DNA of 18,296 nt, taken from assembly GCA_947455285.1 (NCBI GenBank), contig CANGOK010000032.1:1-18296 (forward strand), given 5' to 3'. Position 1 is the first letter of the stretch. The number at the start of each line of letters is the position of its first letter. Of the stretch, positions 1-6,023 are shown piece after piece. The stretch is from Beijerinckiaceae bacterium (GTDB lineage Bacteria > Pseudomonadota > Alphaproteobacteria > Rhizobiales > Beijerinckiaceae). Under the pieces are notes generated by a model. The model was given only the letters and a program-made list of their open reading frames with translations, was not told the origin of the DNA and searched no databases. The translations under genes were made by a program, and so were the position numbers.

Positions 1-786
1 GTCAAGGGCGGCGCGCAGGTCATCACCTCGCTCGAGGGCCGCAGCGCCGACAGCGCCGCCCGCGCCCGCGCCGCCGGCATGCAGCCTGCGAGCGACCCCG
101 ACATGGCGCAGGCCGATTTCATCCTCTCCATCGTGCCGCCCGGCGACGCACTGACCTTCGCGCTGCGCATGGCGCAGCATCTGCGCACGGCTGGCCGCAA
201 GCCCGTCTTCGCCGACCTCAATGCGGTGAACCCCGACACAGCCACGATCATCGCCGAAGCGATCGCCCCCACCGGCGCGCCATTCGTGGATGGCGGCATC
301 ATCGGCGGCCCGCCCAAGGAGGGCTACACGCCCGCCATCTATTGCTCCGGCGCCAACGCCCCCGCCATGGCGGCGCTGCGCGACCATGGCCTCGACATCA
401 GGATCATGGACGGCGACGTGGGCGCGGCCTCAGCGCTCAAGATGTGCTACGGCGGAATCACCAAGGGCCTGACCGCCCTCAGCTCCGCCATGATGCTCGC
501 TTCGGTTCGCGCGGGCGCCGACCACGACCTGCGCGATGAACTCGCCCAGAGCCAGCCACAGCTCACCGCATGGTTCGAACGCCAGACCCCGGCCATGTAC
601 GCCAAGGCCTATCGCTGGGTCGCCGAGATGCGCGAGATCTCCGAATTCGTCGCCGCCGACCCTGCCGCATCGGACCTCTTCGAAGCCATAGCCAAGTTCT
701 ACGAGCGCATGGCCGCCGACCACGCGGGCGCCAAGGCTGAAACAGGGGCGCTGGCGGCGTTTTTGGGGCGCAAGCCGGGGAGTTGA
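1..786 (+). CDS. NAD(P)-dependent oxidoreductase, 6-phosphogluconate dehydrogenase-like with DUF1932-type C-terminus (5' truncated)
   Basis: The reading frame is open from the first base, so the start and the nucleotide-binding glycine loop lie outside the window. What is visible is the second half of a Rossmann domain (ILSIVPPGDAL, near residues 41-51 of the visible part), the DGGIIGGPP segment typical of 3-hydroxyacid / 6-phosphogluconate dehydrogenase relatives, and a helix ALKMCYGGITKG whose lysine sits where the family's catalytic lysine is expected. The C-terminal part resembles the helical DUF1932 domain found in this subgroup. Members are predicted NAD(P)-linked dehydrogenases of small hydroxyacids; the substrate cannot be told. 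The gene ends 21 bases before the convergent HNH gene. An internal ATG at 79 would cut into the Rossmann fold and is not the start. Confidence 0.82.
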   Translation, partial: VKGGAQVITSLEGRSADSAARARAAGMQPASDPDMAQADFILSIVPPGDALTFALRMAQHLRTAGRKPVFADLNAVNPDTATIIAEAIAPTGAPFVDGGIIGGPPKEGYTPAIYCSGANAPAMAALRDHGLDIRIMDGDVGAASALKMCYGGITKGLTALSSAMMLASVRAGADHDLRDELAQSQPQLTAWFERQTPAMYAKAYRWVAEMREISEFVAADPAASDLFEAIAKFYERMAADHAGAKAETGALAAFLGRKPGS

Positions 787-807
787 GGGGGAAGCTTTGC
801 AAGCACA

Positions 808-1758
808 TTATTGTGTTTGTTGAAGCCCGATTTTCAGCCGAAAGTGTTCCACCCGATGGCAGGTTGGGCAAAGAAGCGAAAAATCATCCAGCGTGGTTTT
901 TCGCACTCCCTCATGTAATGGATTTTTATGATGAACGTCCAGCAATGACCTCGGTTTGACTGCTCCCTTCAAAACCGTCGTGGGATCGAAAGAACAATCA
1001 TCACATTTCAGACCCGAGGTTTGGCGACGCTGACTGATAAATTTCTCGGCCAACCACGCAGCACGTTTTCGAAGCAGTTGTTTCCGCTCTTCTGCTTGTC
1101 CTTCAAGAGCGCCAACTAAGTCCCTATTAATTAACCTTTGAACGCCCTCGTTAATAAAGCTTTGCGAAGCGCTGCGTATTTCATCTTCAAAGTCGATCCA
1201 ATCATTTGGAGCTGCAATTTGCTCAATCTCAAGAGTTCGTAAACATTCCCGAACTCTATCATCAATTGCCCGCAGCGTGGCAGTTTGTCCGATGAATTCT
1301 TTATACAGTCCTTCTCCCAGAAGCTCTTTCACCAGAGGTTTTTGCTTTATTTCGTAACTTTCAACAATTGGAAAGGCGACTGACCATCTGCAACGCTTTC
1401 TTCCCTTCGCCCAAACATCTTGCAGTTTATTGAAATCCTTCTCACCAATGATTTCTTCGAGAGGTCGAGAAGAGGTCTTCAGCTTATGAATCGCAGTAAA
1501 CCGTCCCTTATAAGCTTCTTGTATTTGGCGTCCTCGTACATAATCAGGGTCACGCTCGAATCCAGAATTAGGACTTTGAAGAGAAATGGTAATGTACTCG
1601 ATAACGTATCCATTCCTGTACTGACTCAACACCGTCTGGGTACATCTGTTCCGACCTAAAAGATCATCTTTGCTAGGAGTAAAGCCCATCCATGTTGTAG
1701 CAGGAATCCAATCAAGTTTGATTGCTGTTATCGGCCACTTCAAATCACTTACAAGCAT
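808..1758 (-). CDS. HNH endonuclease-domain protein, putative restriction or defence nuclease
   Basis: A 316-residue protein with a C-terminal zinc-type HNH nuclease module: C252-x2-C255, then H276-H277 followed by N279, then C297-x2-C300-H301. This is the usual pattern of four zinc cysteines around a His-Asn-His metal site. The first 230 or so residues match no family I can name. They hold a mixed alpha/beta stretch (FTAIHKLK ... WSVAFPIVESYEI) that loosely recalls PUA-like base-recognition folds, which is only a guess. The ATG at 1758 is chosen because AGGGAAG lies about 8 bases before it; the frame stays open to 1908, but that would run back into the mrr gene. Codons are AT-rich compared with the neighbours (bases 1321-1380 hold 23 G+C of 60), which points to recent acquisition. 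It follows mrr by 79 bases on the same strand. A modification-dependent or other restriction role is inferred. Confidence 0.78.
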   Translation of the reverse strand: MLVSDLKWPITAIKLDWIPATTWMGFTPSKDDLLGRNRCTQTVLSQYRNGYVIEYITISLQSPNSGFERDPDYVRGRQIQEAYKGRFTAIHKLKTSSRPLEEIIGEKDFNKLQDVWAKGRKRCRWSVAFPIVESYEIKQKPLVKELLGEGLYKEFIGQTATLRAIDDRVRECLRTLEIEQIAAPNDWIDFEDEIRSASQSFINEGVQRLINRDLVGALEGQAEERKQLLRKRAAWLAEKFISQRRQTSGLKCDDCSFDPTTVLKGAVKPRSLLDVHHKNPLHEGVRKTTLDDFSLLCPTCHRVEHFRLKIGLQQTQ

Positions 1759-1837
1759 CTTCACTTCCCTCGATGAAAGTAGTTTTTTATAAATTGACGG
1801 CTCTGGGAGACAAGCTAGGGGCCCCGGCGCGCGCCCC

Positions 1838-2776
1838 TTAGGCTTCAGCGTCCTCGAAGTAATCAAGATCGATGCGGCGCAGCTCGATGGTTCGCTCGGT
1901 TCGCACACCCACGCCGTAGCGGATCATCAGACGCGTTAATTCAGCGCCATCAATGAGAATGATGCGCTGGGGGACGCGCTGCGCATAGTCCAGCGCCCCG
2001 CGCGTAAACGAACTGGTGGTGACGAATACGCCCTTGGAGGCGCCCTGCCCGACCAGCGCCCCGGCAAATTGCTGAATGCGTTCGCGCCCGATGGAATTGT
2101 CAGCGGCGTATCGCTTGGCTTGGATATAGACGACATCGAGACCGAGCGGGTCTTCGTTCACGACGCCGTCGATGCCTTCGTCCCCGCTTTTCCCAATTCG
2201 CTGCGCAACGCTATCTCGACCACCCCCATACCCCATCGCGACAATGAGATCGACCACCACCCTCTCGAAGAAAGCGGGCGACAGCTCTCGAATTCTATCA
2301 AGCAACTGTTCCCGAAGAGCCTCGGAAATGGCTTCAGCGGAATCTTGAAGGATCTCTTCAGGCGTTCGCGCGGAGAGGTCGGCGGCTTGCTGTGGAGCAT
2401 CCGGCGCAATCTTGTCGTGGGTCCGCTCATGACGTGGGGATTGGAAGGCGACAAACTCGGGGAACTGACGCAAGACCCGAGCATCCACGCGGTCGGGATT
2501 TTGGGCCAGCAATGCTTGACCACGCTCGGTAATCGAAAAATGCGCCCGCCTGGTCCTTCGAAGAGCGCCAGCTTTATCAAGGTATGTGCACGCCCAATTG
2601 ACGCGGTTGGCCAACAAAGTCTGCTTGCCGCTGGGAATTTGCTCGGCAAGGTCTTCGGATGACAAGCGAAATTGACTCGCGATCAACTCCACCGCCTCGC
2701 TGATGCTTTTTTCGCGTCCATCGGCGCAGAGTTGGAGCATCGGCCGCATACAAGATTGATAATCTGGAACCGTCAT
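1838..2776 (-). CDS. mrr: Mrr-type restriction endonuclease (type IV, modified-DNA dependent)
   Basis: A 312-residue protein, close to the roughly 300 residues of classic Mrr. The start MTVPDYQ matches the usual Mrr beginning (MTVP) and supports the ATG at 2776 over an in-frame ATG six codons upstream. Residues 1-95 form the Mrr_N winged-helix-like DNA-binding domain. A linker rich in Ala, Glu and Pro follows. The Mrr_cat domain of the PD-(D/E)xK superfamily runs from about 165 to 300, with FFE near 169-171, GIDG with the metal-binding D203, and the QAK motif at 219-221. Mrr enzymes cut DNA bearing foreign methylation and sit in the cytoplasm. Base composition is nearer to the chromosome than that of the HNH gene downstream, so the two may have different histories. 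Both catalytic motifs are intact, so it is probably active. Confidence 0.93.
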   Translation of the reverse strand: MTVPDYQSCMRPMLQLCADGREKSISEAVELIASQFRLSSEDLAEQIPSGKQTLLANRVNWACTYLDKAGALRRTRRAHFSITERGQALLAQNPDRVDARVLRQFPEFVAFQSPRHERTHDKIAPDAPQQAADLSARTPEEILQDSAEAISEALREQLLDRIRELSPAFFERVVVDLIVAMGYGGGRDSVAQRIGKSGDEGIDGVVNEDPLGLDVVYIQAKRYAADNSIGRERIQQFAGALVGQGASKGVFVTTSSFTRGALDYAQRVPQRIILIDGAELTRLMIRYGVGVRTERTIELRRIDLDYFEDAEA

Positions 2777-2797
2777 GGCGCTCGGCCCTAACATTTT

Positions 2798-2860
2798 ACC
2801 TAAAAAATTATCTATAGCTTAACAATAAATACATTGAAACAAGGGATCGTGACTTGGTCC
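2798..2860 (-). promoter_or_regulatory. AT-rich probable promoter region of mrr
   Basis: The stretch upstream of mrr is markedly AT-rich. Read on the minus strand it holds TTTCAA, 17 bases, then TATAGA, with GATAAT just after, and a weak AGGT ahead of the first ATG. The -35 element is poor, so the exact hexamers are uncertain; the region as a whole is the only space for an mrr promoter after the tRNA terminator. Confidence 0.35.
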
Positions 2861-2863
2861 CAA

Positions 2864-2897
2864 AAAGAAAACGGCGCCCATTTCTGGACGCCGTTTT
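2864..2897 (-). terminator. Rho-independent terminator after tRNA-Leu
   Basis: On the minus strand a stem AAAACGGCG pairs with CGCCGTTTT (2889-2897 with 2868-2876), followed by CTTTTTGG. The inner part can be extended by further pairs with a bulge. It starts only three bases after the tRNA CCA end and isolates the tRNA from mrr transcription. Confidence 0.8.
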
Positions 2898-2899
2898 GA

Positions 2900-2986
2900 T
2901 GGTGCGGTCGAGAGGACTCGAACCTCCACTCCGGTTAAAGAACTAGCACCTCAAGCTAGCGCGTCTACCAATTCCGCCACGACCGC
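2900..2986 (-). tRNA. tRNA-Leu (anticodon GAG)
   Basis: The minus strand folds as a class II tRNA of 87 bases. The 7-bp acceptor is GCGGTCG paired with CGACCGC, followed by discriminator A and an encoded CCA (2900-2902). The anticodon stem is CTAGC/GCTAG around loop TTGAGGT (2948-2954), giving anticodon GAG. There is a long variable arm and a T loop GTTCGAGTC. GAG reads CUC and CUU leucine codons, and CUC is very frequent in this GC-rich genome. The gene is monocistronic, with its own terminator. Confidence 0.97.
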
Positions 2987-3113
2987 ATAGGGGATGCTGG
3001 GGGAGCCCAGCACCGGCAGGCGCGTGACTAACAAATCGGTTTCGCCCTGACAAGGCCGCAGCGACGCTTTTCCTGTTTCATCGTCATCTGGTGTAGAAGA
3101 AGCTGAACAGATT

Positions 3114-3851
3114 ATGAGCCCGCCCGTGCAAGACTGTCCAGCCCCCACCCGCGTCTCAAGCGCCAGCCTCATGCCCACAAGCCCCGGAAAACCGGTGGAA
3201 TGGCGCATCACGCCCGGCTTCACCTCCTATGAAGACGCCCTGCGGATCATGGAAGAACGGGTCGAGGCCATCGCGAGGGGCGAGGCGCCGGAACTTGTGT
3301 GGCTGATCGAACACCCCCCGCTTTACACCGCCGGAACCTCGGCCAAGGCGGAAGATTTGCTCCAGCCCCGATTCCCTGTCCATGAAGCGGGGCGCGGCGG
3401 ACAATATACCTATCACGGCCCCGGCCAGCGCATCGCCTACGTCATGCTGGACCTGCGCCGCCGCAAACAGGACGTGCGCGCCTTCGTCTGCGCGCTGGAA
3501 GCCTGGATCATCGCCACCCTCGCAGGCTTCAATGTGAAGGGCGAGCGGCGGGACGATCGCGTGGGCGTCTGGGTCGCGCGGCCCGAGAAGCCGCGCGCGC
3601 TCGACGGGACCACGGCGGAAGACAAGATCGCCGCTCTCGGCATCCGCCTGCGCCGCTGGGTGACCTTCCACGGGATCTCGCTGAATGTGGAGCCAGATCT
3701 CTCGCACTTCGCAGGGATCGTGCCCTGCGGCATCGCGCAGGCCCACTACGGCGTCACCAGCCTCGTCGACCTCGGCCTGCCCGTGACCATGCCGGAGGTG
3801 GATGCGATCATGCGGCGGGAGTTTGAAGGGGTGTTCGGGGAGACGGCCTAG
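3114..3851 (+). CDS. lipB: Lipoyl(octanoyl) transferase LipB
   Basis: Transfers the octanoyl group from octanoyl-ACP to the lipoyl domains of E2 subunits and GcvH, the first step of protein lipoylation, in the cytoplasm. The 245-residue frame holds the family signatures in order: EHPPLYTAGTSA (66-77), RGGQYTYHGPGQ (94-105), the acid/base lysine K171 in AEDKIAALGIR, the FHGISLNV segment (185-192) and the nucleophilic cysteine C205 in GIVPCGIAQA. Neither the ATG at 3114 nor the in-frame ATG at 3171 has a good Shine-Dalgarno sequence. The conserved region begins after residue 20, so the shorter start is possible. The gene is a single unit facing acyP, and the two stop codons share the four bases CTAG at 3848-3851. 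Confidence 0.96.
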   Translation: MSPPVQDCPAPTRVSSASLMPTSPGKPVEWRITPGFTSYEDALRIMEERVEAIARGEAPELVWLIEHPPLYTAGTSAKAEDLLQPRFPVHEAGRGGQYTYHGPGQRIAYVMLDLRRRKQDVRAFVCALEAWIIATLAGFNVKGERRDDRVGVWVARPEKPRALDGTTAEDKIAALGIRLRRWVTFHGISLNVEPDLSHFAGIVPCGIAQAHYGVTSLVDLGLPVTMPEVDAIMRREFEGVFGETA

Positions 3852-4135
3852 CCGTCGCGCAGCACGCAGAAACCCACGCCCGGCGCCAGCGCATCGGCCT
3901 CGACGATCTGTAAGCCTTCCACCCGCGCCGCATAGGGGCCACGAGCGGAGGCTTCACAGAGGGCCGCCACATCATCAGCCTCGCCGCTGAAGACAGCCTC
4001 CACGCGTCCGTCGGCGAGATTGCGCACATGGCCGTCGACGGGCCTGCGCGAAGCCTCGTGGGCGACGAAGGCGCGAAAGCCCACGCCCTGCACCCGGCCC
4101 GATACGAAAATCCTGACGCTGCGGCGCTCGCTCAT
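3848..4135 (-). CDS. acyP: Acylphosphatase
   Basis: A 95-residue protein of normal family length that hydrolyses the carboxyl-phosphate bond of acylphosphates such as acetyl phosphate. The signature GRVQGVGFR carries the phosphate-binding arginine R21, and VRNLADGRVEAVF carries the catalytic asparagine N39. The alpha/beta sandwich core is complete. Its ATG overlaps the stop of the upstream gene as ATGA (4132-4135), so the two are probably translated together. At its 3' end it overlaps lipB by four bases. Confidence 0.95.
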   Translation of the reverse strand: MSERRSVRIFVSGRVQGVGFRAFVAHEASRRPVDGHVRNLADGRVEAVFSGEADDVAALCEASARGPYAARVEGLQIVEADALAPGVGFCVLRDG

Positions 4136-4650
4136 GGCGTCTCATTCTCCCAAAGCGGCTTGCCCGTATATTTGATCGCCCGCCCGCCGCTGACAGGCGC
4201 CTGCTTTGGCGCCATCGCAGGCCCGCCCCCAAGGCTGCGCAGATAAGCGATGTGATCAGCAGGCAGGCCAACATTTTCAGCCGCCGCGATGACCGCTTCG
4301 AGATAGCCGGGGCTGGGCATGGCGTCGCGCGCCTCACCGCCGCGCCCCACATAGACCAGCGCGCGCGCCGATCCGCCCTGCGCCCGCAAGACGGGCTGCG
4401 TGACCTTCTGATAAAGGCCAGAGCCAACTTCTTCGTACCGGTCGAGCGCGGGCACATCAGCAAAAGCGAGATCGAACAGTAGGCCGTGAACGGTTGCGGA
4501 GGGGTCGCGCACCACTGTGGCGTAACCTTCCTTCATCAGCGCAACGCGATGGCGTGCGAGGCGCGCAAGCCCCAGCACGCGCGAGCGCGGGCAACGCTGC
4601 GCCATGGCGGCGACATCGAGATTGGCGCCATAGGCGAAATAAAGCGGCAT
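4132..4650 (-). CDS. Gamma-glutamylcyclotransferase-like family protein
   Basis: A 172-residue protein with the gamma-glutamylcyclotransferase-like fold. It opens with the substrate loop YFAYGANL (4-11) and carries the acidic residue E73 in DRYEEVGSGLYQK, where the family's catalytic glutamate lies. Relatives release 5-oxoproline from gamma-glutamyl peptides or gamma-glutamylamines; the true substrate is not evident. The ATG at 4650 is chosen because GGAGG stands about 8 bases before it and the fold begins at residue 4. The open frame runs on to 4824, but that part is proline-rich and lies over the divergent gene's leader. It is translationally coupled to acyP. Its partner hydrolyses acylphosphates, but no shared pathway is clear. 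Confidence 0.88.
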   Translation of the reverse strand: MPLYFAYGANLDVAAMAQRCPRSRVLGLARLARHRVALMKEGYATVVRDPSATVHGLLFDLAFADVPALDRYEEVGSGLYQKVTQPVLRAQGGSARALVYVGRGGEARDAMPSPGYLEAVIAAAENVGLPADHIAYLRSLGGGPAMAPKQAPVSGGRAIKYTGKPLWENETP

Positions 4651-4792
4651 GACGAAGCCTCCGCGCGAAGGGCGCTCGGGGTTGGATGGCGCAGGGGACG
4701 GCGCTTGTAAAGGCGTTTGCTTGCGACCTAGGCGGGGCGCTGTTAGCCTTTCTAGCAAAGCATCAGGGATAGATGCCGCGAGGGAGGATTGA

Positions 4793-5821
4793 ATGGCGTT
4801 TGGCGCGAAGGGCCGCGTGGCCATTGCTGCAATGTCGTGGCTGATCGGCGCCGCCTGCGCGCAGGCGCAATCGGTCGAGGCTTTCTACAAGGGCCGCACA
4901 ATTGAAATGCTCGTGGGTTCGGAGGTCGGCAGCGGCTATGACGCCTATGCGCGGCTCGTCGCCAACCATTATGGAAAGCACATTTCGGGGCGGCCGAACT
5001 TCATCGTCAAACAGATGGTCGGCGCTGGCGGCATCATCGCCACCAATCATCTTGCGAAGATTGCGCCGAAGGATGGAAGCGTCATCGCGCAGGTGCAGAA
5101 CACGGTTCCCTTCCAGCCGCTGATCACGCCCGGCGGCGAGCAATTCGACGCAACGAAGCTAAGTTATATCGGCTCAGCCAATAGCGAGGTCGCGCTCGCC
5201 TTCACATGGCATGCCTCGGCGACGAAGAGCATGGCGGATCTGCGCCAGCGCGAAACGATCATGGCTGGTGTGATTGGCTCCATCAGCGCCAACTATGCTT
5301 ACGCCTTGGGCGATTTAACAGGCGCGAAAATAAAACTTATCACTGGCTATGCGGGCGCAGGGCAATCCATGCTGGCGCTGGAGCGCGGCGAGATCGAAGG
5401 CTACCCTGCCCTCTTCTGGTCGACATTCAAGTCGACGAAGCCTGAATGGCTCGCGCAGAAGAAAGTGCACCTGCTTGTTCAACTCGCGCTGAAGAAGCAT
5501 CCCGAATTGCCTGACGTTCCCCTGATCTTCGATTTCCTCGACAAGGCGGACGACCGCGCAGCAGCGGAACTATTGCTCGCGCCGCAATTGGCGGGTCGGC
5601 CATTCATAGCTCCGCCGGGTTTGCCTGCTGACAGGTTGAAGCCATTGCAAAAAGCATTCGAAGATATGATGCGCGACCCCGACTTCCTTAGTGAAGCAGC
5701 CAAACGGAACATGGAGGTGCAATATATCGGTGGTGAGGAAATCGCAGAGGTGGTGAAGCGCGCCTATGCAAGCTCGCCACAGGTGATTGCGCGGGTGCGG
5801 GGGATGAGCGAGGCTCGGTGA
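4793..5821 (+). CDS. Tripartite tricarboxylate transporter-type substrate-binding protein (Bug/TctC family), orphan
   Basis: A 342-residue periplasmic binding protein. It starts at 4793 behind a strong GGGAGGATTGA ribosome site. A Sec signal peptide covers about residues 1-25 (basic start, hydrophobic core, cleavage after AQA). The mature part shows Bug-family marks: FYKGRTIEMLVGSEVGSGYD, then VKQMVGAGGIIATNHLAKIAPKDGS, and the late segment FIAPPGLPADRLKPLQKAFEDMMRDPDF. Such proteins bind small carboxylates and similar acids for TctA/TctB-type importers. No tctA or tctB lies on either side, so this is an orphan, which is common for the family. It diverges from the gamma-glutamylcyclotransferase-like gene with 142 bases between the starts. 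Confidence 0.92.
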   Translation: MAFGAKGRVAIAAMSWLIGAACAQAQSVEAFYKGRTIEMLVGSEVGSGYDAYARLVANHYGKHISGRPNFIVKQMVGAGGIIATNHLAKIAPKDGSVIAQVQNTVPFQPLITPGGEQFDATKLSYIGSANSEVALAFTWHASATKSMADLRQRETIMAGVIGSISANYAYALGDLTGAKIKLITGYAGAGQSMLALERGEIEGYPALFWSTFKSTKPEWLAQKKVHLLVQLALKKHPELPDVPLIFDFLDKADDRAAAELLLAPQLAGRPFIAPPGLPADRLKPLQKAFEDMMRDPDFLSEAAKRNMEVQYIGGEEIAEVVKRAYASSPQVIARVRGMSEAR

Positions 5822-5871
5822 GTTAAGATCAGCACTTAAAAACTAAATTATAAAAGCGCATCGCATGCAGC

Positions 5872-6017
5872 TTCTCTCCCCCTTGTGGGGAGAGATTAGA
5901 GGGTGGAGGTCGTGAGGCCTTTGCAGGTTAGTAGCTTTGCAACCGCGCTCCCGATCTGCATGCGCAGACCCCCACCCCGTCCGCTGACGCGGCCGACCCT
6001 CCCCACAAGGGGGAGGG
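5872..6017. repeat. Palindromic intergenic repeat between convergent genes
   Basis: CTCCCCCTTGTGGGGAG (5876-5892) is repeated as its exact reverse complement at 5999-6015. Inside these, GGGTGGAGGTC (5901-5911) pairs with GACCCCCACCC (near 5967-5977) with one mismatch, so most of the 200-base gap can fold into one long imperfect hairpin. Each arm is itself partly self-complementary. It looks like the dispersed palindromic elements seen between genes in many Hyphomicrobiales genomes and can serve as a two-way terminator for the binding-protein gene and pccA. Copy number cannot be seen from this window. Confidence 0.7.
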
Positions 6018-6023
6018 TTATGA

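Noticed and set aside
1759..1908. N-terminal extension of the HNH gene to 1908
   Set aside because: It would overlap the end of mrr in another frame; the AGGGAAG before 1758 and the change in composition favour the shorter start.
786..2986. Integrative island at tRNA-Leu with attachment-site duplication
   Set aside because: The tRNA 3' end faces the cassette, but I see no copy of that end near 786-830 and no integrase gene, so integration at this tRNA is not supported.
4651..4824. N-terminal extension of the gamma-glutamylcyclotransferase-like gene to 4824
   Set aside because: It is proline-rich, overlaps the divergent binding-protein start and has no homology, while GGAGG precedes the ATG at 4650.
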